Shown here: piece by piece, positions 9,901 through 18,104 of the stretch
Numbering within the stretch: position 1 is the stretch's first letter
How the letters are laid out: the number at the start of each line of letters is the position of its first letter
Made by a program: the position numbers and the translations under genes
Notes under the pieces: model-generated
What the model saw: only the letters and a program-made list of their open reading frames with translations
What the model was told of the DNA's origin: nothing
The model's database searches: none
Source: Aggregatibacter segnis
GTDB taxonomy: Bacteria; Pseudomonadota; Gammaproteobacteria; Enterobacterales; Pasteurellaceae
Direction: 5' to 3'
Assembly: GCF_003130075.1 (NCBI RefSeq)
Contig: NZ_NRCW01000004.1
Span: 186,001 to 250,000 of the forward strand
Length of the DNA stretch: 64,000 nucleotides

Positions 9901-10724
9901 CCTTGTTTCTTATGTTCAGCCCAGTCATAAAGCGGATTGCCCCAAAGCTGTCCGGTGGCGCTAAATTGATCGGCAGGAACACCGGCAACGAAAAGCGGAT
10001 TGCGTTCTTTATCTAATTGGAAGAGTTCCGGCATTGTCCACACTTCAACACTGTCTGCCGCCACATAAATCGGCATATCGCCGATAATTTTAATTCCTCT
10101 TTGATTAGCGTAATTTTTCAATGCCAACCATTGTTGGAAAAAGAAATATTGCGTTACCTTGAAATACTGAATTTGCTCTTTCAGCATCGTACGGTATTTC
10201 CCAAGTGCTTTGGGTTGACGGGCAACAACCTGTTTATCTTCCCATTCTTGTAGGGCCTTATTGCCGAAATGCTCTTTGATTGCCATAAATTCCGCATAGT
10301 CTTCCAACCAAGTGCGGTTGTTTTTTTCAAAGTTTTTGAAGTCTGCTTGGTGTTTTTTATCGGCGAGGAAATGTTTGACGGCAATTTCTAAGATCGGGCG
10401 ACGTGCATGAAAAATGCGCTCGTAATCTACTTTTGTCGGATCATCGCCAAAATTAACCAAAGCATAATCCGTTTCTTGCAATAAACCCATTTGGGTGAGT
10501 AAAGAAAAATCAATTAAATGTGTGTTACCTGCAATCGCAGAGAAGGATTGATAGGGGGAATCACCGTAGCTGGTGGTGGTTAATGGAAGGATTTGCCAAT
10601 AGGTTTGTTTCGTTTCAACTAAAAAATCCACAAAATCATAGGCCGATTGCCCAAAGCTACCAATTCCAAATGCATTGGGTAATGAGGTGATGTGCATTAA
10701 AACACCACTTGACCGAGTAAGCAT
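6951..10724 (-). CDS. malQ-glgP: Fused 4-alpha-glucanotransferase (MalQ) and glycogen/maltodextrin phosphorylase (GlgP/MalP)
   Basis: One open frame of 1257 residues contains two enzymes. Residues 1-497 are a GH77 amylomaltase with nucleophile Asp296 (LRIDHFKG), acid/base Glu343 (IAEDLG) and Asp397 (GTHDND). Residues 503-1257 are a GT35 alpha-glucan phosphorylase with the pyridoxal-phosphate Lys at 1106 ([10 protein letters not shown]). The start at 10724 is preceded by GAAGGA; an upstream extension of 20 residues is not family-like. The linker GRANKKKI is coded across a run of seven As (9221-9227). Removing one A would place TAA over the ATG of the phosphorylase (TAATG), giving two coupled genes. 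The phosphorylase half is rich in Lys and A/T. MalQ and phosphorylase together convert maltose/maltodextrin to glucose and glucose 1-phosphate. Confidence 0.9.
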   Translation of the reverse strand: MLTRSSGVLMHITSLPNAFGIGSFGQSAYDFVDFLVETKQTYWQILPLTTTSYGDSPYQSFSAIAGNTHLIDFSLLTQMGLLQETDYALVNFGDDPTKVDYERIFHARRPILEIAVKHFLADKKHQADFKNFEKNNRTWLEDYAEFMAIKEHFGNKALQEWEDKQVVARQPKALGKYRTMLKEQIQYFKVTQYFFFQQWLALKNYANQRGIKIIGDMPIYVAADSVEVWTMPELFQLDKERNPLFVAGVPADQFSATGQLWGNPLYDWAEHKKQGYAWWIHRIEESFKIYDVLRIDHFKGFSDYWQVDGKADIAKYGSWQPGPGYDLFKAVKAQLGDLPIIAEDLGNIDEKAKKLLVDCGYPGMKILQFGFEDVSGESLDSPHYCIPHCIAYTGTHDNDVINGWYADLSTKQQQYINAYTHRAADESVCQAMTRQLFATVSNTAIATMQDILDLPASSRMNLPSTIGGNWEWRMQESDLTKAKKDFLTQITTLYGRANKKKIMIKFSEFVQQKTNKKLEKLSDHAIYVQLLNYVKTLAENKGKNTAKRKVYYISAEFLIGKLLSNNLINLGVYQEIKDELAQAGKSLSHIEDIEPEPSLGNGGLGRLASCFIDSMSTLGLNAEGVGLNYHCGLFKQVFKNNEQHAEPNNWIEKESWLIPTDIRYEVPFKDFTLTSKLDRIDILGYKKDTKNYLNLFDIESINHKLIKKGITFDKTKIKENLTLFLYPDDSDKNGELLRIYQQYFMVSNAAQLLIDEAIERGSNLHDLADYAYVQINDTHPSMVIPELIRLLTEKHRIKFAEAVEVVRNMVGYTNHTILAEALEKWPLAYLEEVVPHLVKIIKKLNKLVQKEYSNPDVQIIDKQKRVHMAHMDIHFSNSVNGVAALHTEILKNSELKAFYEIYPEKFNNKTNGITFRRWLEFSNQALSAYIKQLIGDEYLHDATQLEKLLAFKDDKKVHQKLAEIKFQNKLALKTYLKENKGIELDENSIIDTQIKRFHEYKRQQMNALYVIHKYLEIKAGKLPKRKITVIFGGKAAPAYVIAQDIIHLILCLSELINNDPDVNHYLNVHLVENYNVSVAEKLIPATDISEQISLASKEASGTGNMKFMLNGALTLGTMDGANVEIAELAGAKNIYTFGKDSESIIKLYETAGYVSKDYYKKDKHIKRAVDFILDSTLAKLGNEERLKRLHDELLNKDWFMTLIDFDAYVTAKEQILADYEDQDSWNEKVIHNIAKAGFFSSDRTIAQYNTDIWHCED

Positions 10725-10785
10725 AATTTTTTCCTTCAGAAGTAAAAGTTGTAGAGATTCTAATCTAAATTTTATTTTACTCAAT

Positions 10786-10803
10786 AACTTTTACGTAAAA
10801 GTT
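10786..10803. promoter_or_regulatory. Perfect 18-bp palindrome, candidate GntR-regulator operator
   Basis: The sequence AACTTTTACGTAAAAGTT is identical to its reverse complement. It lies between the divergent malQ-glgP and gntR genes, 62 bases before the malQ start. GntR/TreR-type dimers bind such inverted repeats, so it is the best candidate operator for the adjacent regulator. A half-site-like GTAAAAGTT occurs at 10742-10750. Confidence 0.65.
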
Positions 10804-10821
10804 TAAACATTAACGCAAAAG

Positions 10822-10837
10822 TGTGATTTTGATCACA
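10822..10837. promoter_or_regulatory. CRP-binding site in the malQ/gntR divergent promoter
   Basis: TGTGA-TTTTGA-TCACA matches the canonical CRP consensus at all ten defined positions. It lies between the divergent promoters of the sugar module, as expected for catabolite control. A TATAAT at 10848-10853 is a candidate -10 for gntR. Confidence 0.8.
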
Positions 10838-10921
10838 AAACTATAAGTATAATTATGAGGGTTTATGGTATTCTATTAGCGGTTTAAAGAAAGGAATAAA
10901 AGTCCAAAATGGAGTGGAAAA

Positions 10922-11635
10922 GTGAGTAAATACAAAGCGGTTTATAACGATATAAAAAGCAAAATAAACGATGGAATTTTACCGCCAAAGCAAGAATTAC
11001 CCAGTGAAAGTGAGCTTATGCAAGAATATGGCTTTTCTAAAGATACCATTCGTAAAGCCCTTTCTCTGCTTGAAATGGATGGTTACATTCAGAAACAACA
11101 GGGGCGAACTTCTATTGTTCTCGAACATAATTTATCAACGCCTCAACAGCTTTCCGAAATCAAAACCGTTGGGGAGCTGAATCGCCCTTTAACCCATCAA
11201 GTGAAAACAACTTTAACCAGCTTGTATATTGTGCAAGGGGAAGAGGAATTAATGCAGATCTTTAACGTAAATGATCAAATTGATTTTTATCGTATAGGTC
11301 GTGTTCGTGAAATTGACGGGGAAGCGGTGGAATACGAAGTCTCTTACTTTGATCGTCGTATTGTTCCTTTTATTAATCGTGAGATTGCGGAACAATCCAT
11401 TTATCACTATTTAGAAAGTGAACTAGGTCTAAAAATTAGTTATTCACAGCGTGAAATTGCGTTTCGTTATGCTAATGAAGAAGAAAAAAACACCATGGAT
11501 CTCGGTGAATATAATATGGTTGTGAACGTTACCAGCACCACTTATTTAGCTGATGGACGGCCATTTCAGTACGGTAGCATTAGTTATCGTCCCGATAAAA
11601 TTACCTTTGCTTCCACGGCGAAGCGACACGTTTAA
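10922..11635 (+). CDS. GntR-family transcriptional regulator (TreR-like, HutC/UTRA subfamily)
   Basis: The 237-residue protein has an N-terminal winged helix (about residues 4-70, with the motif LPSESELMQEYGFSKDTIRKALSLLEMDGYI) and a C-terminal UTRA ligand-binding domain (about 90-230). It resembles the TreR regulators of Gram-positive bacteria, which sense sugar phosphates. I chose the GTG start at 10922 because GGAG lies seven bases upstream. It is divergent from malQ-glgP and shares with it a region containing a CRP site and a perfect palindrome. It probably controls the PTS/phosphatase/malQ-glgP operon, perhaps in response to maltose 6'-phosphate; the ligand is inferred. Confidence 0.88.
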   Translation: MSKYKAVYNDIKSKINDGILPPKQELPSESELMQEYGFSKDTIRKALSLLEMDGYIQKQQGRTSIVLEHNLSTPQQLSEIKTVGELNRPLTHQVKTTLTSLYIVQGEEELMQIFNVNDQIDFYRIGRVREIDGEAVEYEVSYFDRRIVPFINREIAEQSIYHYLESELGLKISYSQREIAFRYANEEEKNTMDLGEYNMVVNVTSTTYLADGRPFQYGSISYRPDKITFASTAKRHV

Positions 11636-11710
11636 AAAAGAGCACTTTTCCATATTTTGTTGAATAAAACTCTTTTAAAAACAACCGCACTTTTCTCTTC
11701 CCTAAAACGA

Positions 11711-11745
11711 AAAAGCTGAATCTCTCCCTAGATTCAGCTTTTCTT
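11711..11745. terminator. Bidirectional terminator between gntR and metE
   Basis: An 11-bp stem AAGCTGAATCT/AGATTCAGCTT with a six-base loop has Ts on both flanks, so it can serve the converging gntR (plus) and metE (minus) transcripts. It is a near-copy of the hairpin at 4390-4417. Confidence 0.8.
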
Positions 11746-11756
11746 TTTCCGTTAAA

Positions 11757-14030
11757 TTACGCTAATTCCGCACGTAATTTTTTCGTGACATCCACCATCA
11801 CTTTTAATGCGGCGATGGTTTCCGGCCAGCCGCGGGTTTTTAGGCCGCAGTCCGGGTTTACCCATAAGCGTTCTTTTGGTACCACTTGCAACGCTTTACG
11901 AAGAAGATGTTCGATTTCTTCTGCGGTCGGTACGCGTGGGCTGTGGATGTCGTATACGCCTGGGCCGATGTCGTTCGGGTATTTGAAATCACCGAAAGCG
12001 GTAAGCAATTCCATGTCGGAACGAGAGGTTTCGATGGTGATTACGTCGGCATCTAGAGCGGCAATGGCTGGTAGAATGTCGTTAAATTCGGAATAACACA
12101 TGTGAGTGTGAATTTGCGTATCATCTTTGCAACCCATTGAACTTAAACGGAAAGCTTCGCCAGCCCATTGTAAATAAGCGTCCCAATCGGCACGTTTGAG
12201 CGGTAAACCTTCGCGAATGGCCGGTTCGTCAATTTGAATGACTTTGATCCCCGCTTTTTCTAAGTCCAACACTTCATCGGAAAGCGCCACGGCAATTTGT
12301 TTACACACCGTTGAACGTGGAATGTCGTTACGCACAAAAGACCATTGTAAAATCGTTACCGGACCGGTTAACATGCCTTTCATCACTTTGTTGGTGAGGC
12401 TTTGGGCATATTGCGACCAACGCACGGTCATCGGTTCCGGGCGGGCCACATCGCCGTAAATAACCGGTGGTTTTACGCAGCGGGAACCGTAACTTTGCAC
12501 CCAACCGAATTTGGTGAACGCAAACCCATCGAGCAATTCGCCGAAGTATTCCACCATGTCATTGCGTTCTGCTTCGCCGTGCACTAATACATCTAAATCT
12601 AATTTTTCTTGCTCGCGCACCACGAATTCAATTTCTTTTTTCATTGCCGCTTCGTAATCCGCCAAGCTGAGATCGCCTTTTTTGAAGGCGGCACGGGCAT
12701 GACGAATTTCCGTAGTTTGCGGGAAGGAACCAATATTGGTGGTTGGCAGCAACGGTAGATTTAACCACGCATTTTGTAACTTAATCCGTTCTGCAAATGG
12801 CGATTTACGTTGATCGGCATTTTTCGGCAGGTTTGCCAAACGCTCCGCCACACAAGTGCGGTGGATTTCACGAGAGTTTTTACGCGCGTCAGCTGCCGTT
12901 TGGCTAGCATCAAGATCGGCTTGCACAGCTGCTCTGCCTTGCTCAAGTGCGGTTTTAATGACGCGTAATTCTTGAATTTTTTGCAAGGTGAACGCCAACC
13001 ATTGATAAAGCTCCGGCTTGTTGGCTTGCAGTTGGGTTTCCACCGCCAAATCATAAGGTGTATGAAGTAGGGAACAGCTTGGAGCAATCCATAAACGTTC
13101 TCCTAATTTTGCTTTTAATGGTTCAACCACATCTAACACTTGGTTTAAGTTTGCACGCCAGATATTACGTCCATCAATTACGCCCAAAGAAAGGATTTTA
13201 TCGTAATCGGCAAAGGCGGAAAGTTGTTCCGGTGCGCGCACTAAGTCAATGTGGAGACCCGCGACCGGTAAGGCTTTTAATAAATCGGCGTGTTCTGCCA
13301 CGGAACCGAAATACGTGGCAAGCAAGAGTTTGGCGTTTACTTGTGCAGCAAAAGTGGCATAAACCTCTTTATAAGCGGCAATCCATTCTGCCGGTAAATC
13401 AAGGGTTAAGGCAGGTTCATCAATTTGAATGTATTCCACGCCTTCAGCGGTTAACGCGTTTAAGATGTCCACATAAATCGGCACGAGTTTGTTTAACAAA
13501 TCGAAACGATTAAATGCGGCACCTTTTTCTTTCCCTAACCAAAGGAAGGTTAATGGGCCAACAATAGTTGGTTTTACCTTGTGACCAAGAGCCTTGGCTT
13601 CACGGATTTGTTGCACATAGTGCGCCGGGTTGGCTTTGAATTGGGTGTCCTTGTGGAATTCCGGCACGAGATAGTGGTAGTTGGTGTCGAACCATTTGGT
13701 CATTTCAATGGCGAATTGTGTTTTGTTGCCACGCGCCAGTTGGAAATATTGATCCAAGGTTAAGTTTTGGCTATCAAAACCAAAGCGCGCAGGAATGGCA
13801 CCTGTTGCCACTTGCAAATCTAAAATATGATCGTAGAAAGTAAAGTCCGCAACCGCCACGAAATCCGCATTCGCATTAGCTTGATGTTGCCAGTTAATTT
13901 CACGTAATTTTTTTGCAAGGTCTAATAAATCGGCTTCAGCGATTTCACCGCGCCAGTAACGTTCTTGGGCAAATTTAAGTTCACGTTTTGCACCTACGCG
14001 TGGGAAACCCGATAAATGAAATGTTGTCAT
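11757..14030 (-). CDS. metE: Cobalamin-independent methionine synthase
   Basis: The 757-residue protein is full length for MetE, which transfers the methyl group of 5-methyltetrahydropteroyl-triglutamate to homocysteine, the last step of methionine synthesis. The N-terminal half ([18 protein letters not shown]) and the C-terminal catalytic half are both complete. The zinc-site segment [11 protein letters not shown], the second Cys in [13 protein letters not shown], and the homocysteine-binding [10 protein letters not shown] motif are visible. The gene is divergent from metR, and tandem MetJ boxes lie 29-60 bases upstream of its start. Two uptake signals lie within the coding region near 12853 and 12949. 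Confidence 0.97.
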   Translation of the reverse strand: MTTFHLSGFPRVGAKRELKFAQERYWRGEIAEADLLDLAKKLREINWQHQANANADFVAVADFTFYDHILDLQVATGAIPARFGFDSQNLTLDQYFQLARGNKTQFAIEMTKWFDTNYHYLVPEFHKDTQFKANPAHYVQQIREAKALGHKVKPTIVGPLTFLWLGKEKGAAFNRFDLLNKLVPIYVDILNALTAEGVEYIQIDEPALTLDLPAEWIAAYKEVYATFAAQVNAKLLLATYFGSVAEHADLLKALPVAGLHIDLVRAPEQLSAFADYDKILSLGVIDGRNIWRANLNQVLDVVEPLKAKLGERLWIAPSCSLLHTPYDLAVETQLQANKPELYQWLAFTLQKIQELRVIKTALEQGRAAVQADLDASQTAADARKNSREIHRTCVAERLANLPKNADQRKSPFAERIKLQNAWLNLPLLPTTNIGSFPQTTEIRHARAAFKKGDLSLADYEAAMKKEIEFVVREQEKLDLDVLVHGEAERNDMVEYFGELLDGFAFTKFGWVQSYGSRCVKPPVIYGDVARPEPMTVRWSQYAQSLTNKVMKGMLTGPVTILQWSFVRNDIPRSTVCKQIAVALSDEVLDLEKAGIKVIQIDEPAIREGLPLKRADWDAYLQWAGEAFRLSSMGCKDDTQIHTHMCYSEFNDILPAIAALDADVITIETSRSDMELLTAFGDFKYPNDIGPGVYDIHSPRVPTAEEIEHLLRKALQVVPKERLWVNPDCGLKTRGWPETIAALKVMVDVTKKLRAELA

Positions 14031-14058
14031 GTTAATTCCTCGATATGTTAAATGATTT

Positions 14059-14090
14059 AGACGGCTAAACGTCTGTACGTATGTAGAATG
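14059..14090 (-). promoter_or_regulatory. Tandem MetJ operator (met boxes) upstream of metE
   Basis: Four consecutive 8-base units, AGACGGCT, AAACGTCT, GTACGTAT and GTAGAATG, align with the met box AGACGTCT at about 7, 7, 5 and 4 of 8 positions. Tandem 8-mers without spacing are the normal architecture for cooperative MetJ-SAM binding. They lie directly upstream of metE and would repress it when methionine is sufficient. Confidence 0.72.
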
Positions 14091-14107
14091 AAGGAATTAG
14101 GATTATT

Positions 14108-14137
14108 ATGCAAATTAATAATTTTCCAAATTTGCAT
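14108..14137. repeat. Inverted repeat in the metE-metR intergenic region
   Basis: ATGCAAATT (14108-14116) and its exact complement AATTTGCAT (14129-14137) are separated by 12 bases. It lies between the MetJ boxes and metR. It could be an operator or an extended promoter element; no T-run follows, so it is not an intrinsic terminator. Confidence 0.5.
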
Positions 14138-14249
14138 GAATAATTTTAATATTTTGGTTTTGATGTAATAGCACAGAACATAAAAACATGTTGATTTTCG
14201 ACCGCACTTTTATTCCGTAGAACATTAAAGCGCAGTCGGTTTTGGTGTA

Positions 14250-14262
14250 TGATACGGCTTCA
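14250..14262. promoter_or_regulatory. Possible MetR-binding site
   Basis: TGAT-ACGGC-TTCA matches the MetR consensus TGAA-N5-TTCA at seven of eight positions and lies 30 bases before the metR start. It may serve autoregulation and metE activation. The match is short, so confidence is low. Confidence 0.35.
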
Positions 14263-14292
14263 TTATTTTTCTTATTAATATGAATCTTTCTC

Positions 14293-15225
14293 ATGAAACC
14301 AATCTTTCTCGAACTTCGACACCTCAAAACCTTACTCGCTTTAAAAGAAACGGGCAGTGTTTCTTTGGCTGCAAAGCGGGTTTATCTCACACAATCCGCC
14401 CTTTCCCATCAAATTAAACTGTTGGAAGATCAATACGGTTTGCCGTTATTTGAGCGTAAAACGCAGCCGTTGCACTTTACACCGGCAGGTGAGCGTTTGA
14501 TTCAGCTTGCCAATGATATTTTGCCTAAAGTGATTGAGGCGGAGCGTGATTTGGCGCGGGTGAAACAAGGGGAGGCCGGGGAGTTGCGGATTGCGGTGGA
14601 ATGCCACACTTGCTTCGATTGGCTTATGCCCGCCATGGATTTATTCCGTCAGCATTGGCCGTTGGTGGAGTTAGATATTGTGTCCGGTTTCCACACCGAC
14701 GCCGTTGGTTTGTTGTTAAGTCATCGTGCCGATTGGGCGGTGGTGCAAGAAGTGGAAGAGACTCCGGGCATTGTGTATAAGCCGTTGTTTTCCTATGAAA
14801 TGGTGGGGCTGTGTGCGAAAGATCATCCGTTAGCAGCAAAAGACATTTGGCAGGCGGAAGATTTCATCGATCAAACGCTGATTACTTATCCGGTTCCAGA
14901 TGATATGTTGGATTTGCTGCGTAAAGTGTTGCATCCGAAAGGCATTAATCCGACCCGACGAACCAGTGAGCTTACCATTGCCATTATTCAACTGGTAGCA
15001 AGTAAACGTGGCGTCGCCGCATTGCCGTTTTGGGCGGCGAAACCTTATTTGGATCGGGGCTACATCGTGGCGCGTAAAATCACCGAACAGGGGTTACACA
15101 GTAATCTTTATGCCGCAACGCGAGAGTTGGATTCGCAAATTGCTTTCGTGGATGATTTCTATGAAACCGTGAAAGCTCAAAGTTTTTCTACCTTGCCCGA
15201 ATTATCCATATTAGAAGAGATCTAG
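14293..15225 (+). CDS. metR: MetR, LysR-type activator of methionine biosynthesis
   Basis: The 310-residue protein has an N-terminal LysR helix-turn-helix (residues 6-65, SVSLAAKRVYLTQSALSHQIKLLE read in part) and a C-terminal effector domain. The segment AVECHTCFDWLMP near residue 100 is a MetR hallmark and is part of the homocysteine-responsive region. Its position divergent from metE is the classical arrangement. The stop is only four bases before azlC, so the AzlCD exporter genes are probably cotranscribed. Confidence 0.93.
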   Translation: MKPIFLELRHLKTLLALKETGSVSLAAKRVYLTQSALSHQIKLLEDQYGLPLFERKTQPLHFTPAGERLIQLANDILPKVIEAERDLARVKQGEAGELRIAVECHTCFDWLMPAMDLFRQHWPLVELDIVSGFHTDAVGLLLSHRADWAVVQEVEETPGIVYKPLFSYEMVGLCAKDHPLAAKDIWQAEDFIDQTLITYPVPDDMLDLLRKVLHPKGINPTRRTSELTIAIIQLVASKRGVAALPFWAAKPYLDRGYIVARKITEQGLHSNLYAATRELDSQIAFVDDFYETVKAQSFSTLPELSILEEI

Positions 15226-15229
15226 TTGT

Positions 15230-15961
15230 ATGTCTGATGTAAAGACAAATTCTCATCCCATTTGGGCGGCGGCGAAAGCTGCCTTGCCCTATAGTGCGCC
15301 GATGCTCGCCGGCTTTTTGTTTCTTGGCGTGGCTTACGGCATTTACATGAAAGCGCTTGGTTTTAGTTTTTGGTACCCCGTGCTGATGGCGTTGTTAATT
15401 TATGGCGGTTCGGTGGAATTCATCATTGCCGGCGCATTAAGTTTGGCATTTGCGCCGTTAAATGCGTTGTTGATTACCTTGATGGTGAGTGGACGACAGC
15501 TTTTTTACAGCATTTCCATGTTGGAAAAATATGGAAAGTCATTAGGCAAAAAACGCCCGTATCTCATTTCCACCCTGGTGGATGAATCTTTTTCTTTGAA
15601 TTACATGGCAAAGGTTCCGTCGCATATTGATCGTGGCTGGTATATGTTTTTTGTCTCGTTTTATTTGCATATATACTGGATGATCGGCGCAGGCCTCGGC
15701 AACCTGTTCGGTAATATTATTCCCTTCGATTTGAAGGGCATTGAATTTGCTATGACGGCGTTATTTTTAGTGATTTTTTCCGAAAACTGGGCGCAGGAAA
15801 AATCTCATGAAAGCTCTTTGTTGGGTTTGGCGATTGCCGCGATTTCCCTCATCGTTTTCGGACGTGAATATTTCTTATTGCCAACGTTAATCGGCATTTG
15901 GACAGTGTTGACTTTCCGTCGTCCGAAATTGCCCTCAAGATTGGAGAGGATAGAAGAATGA
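15230..15961 (+). CDS. azlC: AzlC-family branched-chain amino acid exporter, large subunit
   Basis: The 243-residue protein has the hydrophobic profile and the PYSAPMLAGFLFLGVAYG and GGSVEFIIAGAL segments of AzlC/YgaZ proteins. With AzlD it forms a two-component exporter in the inner membrane. Members export branched-chain amino acids, and related BrnFE also exports methionine. It directly follows metR and overlaps azlD in an ATGA arrangement. Methionine export under MetR control is therefore an attractive but unproven possibility. Confidence 0.88.
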   Translation: MSDVKTNSHPIWAAAKAALPYSAPMLAGFLFLGVAYGIYMKALGFSFWYPVLMALLIYGGSVEFIIAGALSLAFAPLNALLITLMVSGRQLFYSISMLEKYGKSLGKKRPYLISTLVDESFSLNYMAKVPSHIDRGWYMFFVSFYLHIYWMIGAGLGNLFGNIIPFDLKGIEFAMTALFLVIFSENWAQEKSHESSLLGLAIAAISLIVFGREYFLLPTLIGIWTVLTFRRPKLPSRLERIEE

Positions 15962-16290
15962 CATTAACCGAACAAATCATCACCATTGGCATTGCTGTAT
16001 TAGGTGTGCAATTTACCCGTTGGTTGCCGTTTTGGGTTTTCCCTGCTAACCGCCCGATTCCCGAATATATCCGTTATTTAGGTAAAGTTTTACCTGCGGC
16101 GATGTTTGGTATGTTAGTGGTGTATTGTTACAAAAACGTGGATGTGTTTAGTGGCTTTCATGGTGTTCCCGAATTTCTTTCCGGTGTGATCGTCGTTGCG
16201 TTACATTTGTGGAAGCGCAATATGTTCTTGTCCATCGCTGCCGGTACCATGTTATATATGTTCTTAGTACAACAGGTGTTTTTGGCATAA
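15958..16290 (+). CDS. azlD: AzlD-family branched-chain amino acid exporter, small subunit
   Basis: The 110-residue protein has three to four hydrophobic segments and belongs to the AzlD/YgaH family. I chose the ATG at 15958, which overlaps the azlC TGA stop, because the 20 residues upstream in frame are coded over azlC and are not family-like. The conserved RxLPFWVFP segment (RWLPFWVFP) near residue 21 supports the call. It partners AzlC. Confidence 0.87.
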   Translation: MTLTEQIITIGIAVLGVQFTRWLPFWVFPANRPIPEYIRYLGKVLPAAMFGMLVVYCYKNVDVFSGFHGVPEFLSGVIVVALHLWKRNMFLSIAAGTMLYMFLVQQVFLA

Positions 16291-16305
16291 AATACCCATG
16301 AAAAT

Positions 16306-16362
16306 GACCGCACTTTTCCTCTTCGAAAAGGTGAAAAAACTATAAAGTGCGGTCGTTTTTTT
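16306..16362 (+). terminator. Terminator built from inverted uptake signals after azlD
   Basis: GACCGCACTTT (16306-16316) and its exact complement AAAGTGCGGTC (16344-16354) can pair as an 11-bp stem with a 27-base loop, followed by GTTTTTTT. It is an example of paired uptake signals serving as a transcription terminator, a known Pasteurellaceae arrangement. Confidence 0.75.
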
Positions 16363-16455
16363 CTACGTTTTTACAGCCTATCGGCGCATTTAAAAGCAAC
16401 TGTCTTTTTGCTATAATTTTACACTTAATTTATTGAATTCTTTTTGAGGTTTGTG

Positions 16456-17337
16456 GTGACGAAATTCCATTTTCCAACATTTCATGAAATGTTTCCCGTA
16501 GAAAAACGCAAATTAAAATTATTGCGGGAATGGCTACGTTATCGGGCGCGCCGTTTGGTTTTTGCAGTGCAATGTGAGGCGTTAGTCGCTTTTATTCATG
16601 AAAATCCATTGTGGCAGCCGGTTTTTGCTCAGTATCCTTATCGTGTGAATACGCTATTAAGCCAGTACTGTGATAAACGCTTTAATGCGACACAGCGTTT
16701 AGACGCTATTAAGACCAATTTTGGTATGGCAGAAAAGCACTTTGGTATAGCGTTATGCGAGACATTAATTTCACAACAGCCGGTGTTGTTAGCTCAGTTA
16801 ACGGATGAATTGGCGTTAAATTTAACACTCAACCATATCGATCCTTATGAAGGCTTTTTTGCTATTGCTTTAACCGACGCAAATCAACGTACGATTTATT
16901 CTGCTAGCTTTACGTTTTTGACGGATAACTGTTTGTTGATTGCATCCATTCAAGGACCAAAAGGCGATGAAGCACAGGATTTAGTGCGTCAGGCGACAAA
17001 ATTGCTACATGGTGTGCGCCCGATGTTTATGTTGGTGAATGCGTTTAAAGTTTTTGCGGAGACGTTGAATTGTTGCTTAGAAGGTATTCCACATAAACGT
17101 CAGGCCAAATATCGTTGGAATGATTCGGCAAAATTATTGTTTAACTATGATGAATTTTGGCAAGAAAATGAGGGTAAGTTGGCAGAAAATTATTGGCAAA
17201 TTCCGACCGCACTTGAGCGTCGTCCTTTAGAAGACATTCAAAGTAAAAAACGTTCTATGTATCGCAAACGTTATGACATGTTTGACCAGATGACGGCTGA
17301 GATTCAATCCCTTTTGACAGAGAAAAATCATGAATAA
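16456..17337 (+). CDS. VirK/YbjX family protein (DUF535)
   Basis: The protein of about 293 residues belongs to the DUF535 family, which includes VirK of Shigella and YbjX of Salmonella/E. coli. These have been linked to envelope and lipid A-related phenotypes, but the biochemical role is unknown. Family-like segments include the central [24 protein letters not shown] and the C-terminal [15 protein letters not shown]. Start choice: GAGG at 16446-16449 favours GTG at 16456 (or 16453) over the TTG at 16444. The stop overlaps the cmk start by eight bases. An uptake signal lies near 17207. Confidence 0.82.
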   Translation: MTKFHFPTFHEMFPVEKRKLKLLREWLRYRARRLVFAVQCEALVAFIHENPLWQPVFAQYPYRVNTLLSQYCDKRFNATQRLDAIKTNFGMAEKHFGIALCETLISQQPVLLAQLTDELALNLTLNHIDPYEGFFAIALTDANQRTIYSASFTFLTDNCLLIASIQGPKGDEAQDLVRQATKLLHGVRPMFMLVNAFKVFAETLNCCLEGIPHKRQAKYRWNDSAKLLFNYDEFWQENEGKLAENYWQIPTALERRPLEDIQSKKRSMYRKRYDMFDQMTAEIQSLLTEKNHE

Positions 17338-18007
17338 AATTATTACGGTTGACGGGCCAAGCGGTGCCGGTAAAGGCACTTTATGTTACGCATTGGCAGA
17401 AAAACTTGGCTTTGCGTTGTTGGATTCCGGTGCAATTTACCGCGTGACAGCATTAGCCGCGTTAAAACGGAATGCCGATTTAACCAATGAAACCGAATTG
17501 GCTGATCTTGCCCGTCATTTAGATATTCAGTTTGTGCCGAAAAATGGTGAAGTGAATGTGCTATTGGGCGGCATGGATGTCAGCCATTTAATTCGTACGC
17601 AAGAAGTGGCGGATGCCGCATCAAAAGTAGCTGTTTTCCCGCAAGTTCGTGCTGCATTATTACAACTTCAGCAGGATTTCGCCAAAAATGACGGTTTAAT
17701 TGCGGATGGTCGCGATATGGGAACGGTGGTGTTTCCGGATGCGCAAGTGAAATTATTTTTAGATGCGAGTGCGGAAGAACGTGCAAAAAGACGCTATAAC
17801 CAGTTGCAAAATAAGGGGATTAGTGGTAACTTTGCACAGATTTTAGCCGAGATAAAAGAGCGTGATTTGCGCGATAGAAATCGAGCAGTCGCCCCTTTAA
17901 AACCCGCTGATGATGCGTTTTTACTTGACAGCACGACATTGAGTATCGATGAAGTGATTTGTCAGGCGTTAAACTATATTCAACAACGTATTGATATTAA
18001 AGCTTAA
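17330..18007 (+). CDS. cmk: Cytidylate kinase
   Basis: The 225-residue protein phosphorylates CMP and dCMP. The P-loop GPSGAGKGT is at residues 8-16, and the [11 protein letters not shown] and [10 protein letters not shown] segments of the family are present. The length is typical. The order cmk-rpsA-ihfB is conserved among gamma-proteobacteria, which supports the call. Its start overlaps the upstream ybjX-like gene. Confidence 0.96.
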   Translation: MNKIITVDGPSGAGKGTLCYALAEKLGFALLDSGAIYRVTALAALKRNADLTNETELADLARHLDIQFVPKNGEVNVLLGGMDVSHLIRTQEVADAASKVAVFPQVRAALLQLQQDFAKNDGLIADGRDMGTVVFPDAQVKLFLDASAEERAKRRYNQLQNKGISGNFAQILAEIKERDLRDRNRAVAPLKPADDAFLLDSTTLSIDEVICQALNYIQQRIDIKA

Positions 18008-18104
18008 ATTTTTACGGTTTATTCAAGGATGGATAAACTTTGTTATCAGCCCCACTTTTTATGGATTAGAAGTGGACGTTATTTACTTAAATTGAAGATT
18101 AATT

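Noticed and set aside
13058-13513. Plus-strand frame of 151 residues within metE
   Set aside because: It lies wholly antisense to the well-conserved metE coding sequence and has no recognisable motif or ribosome-binding site.
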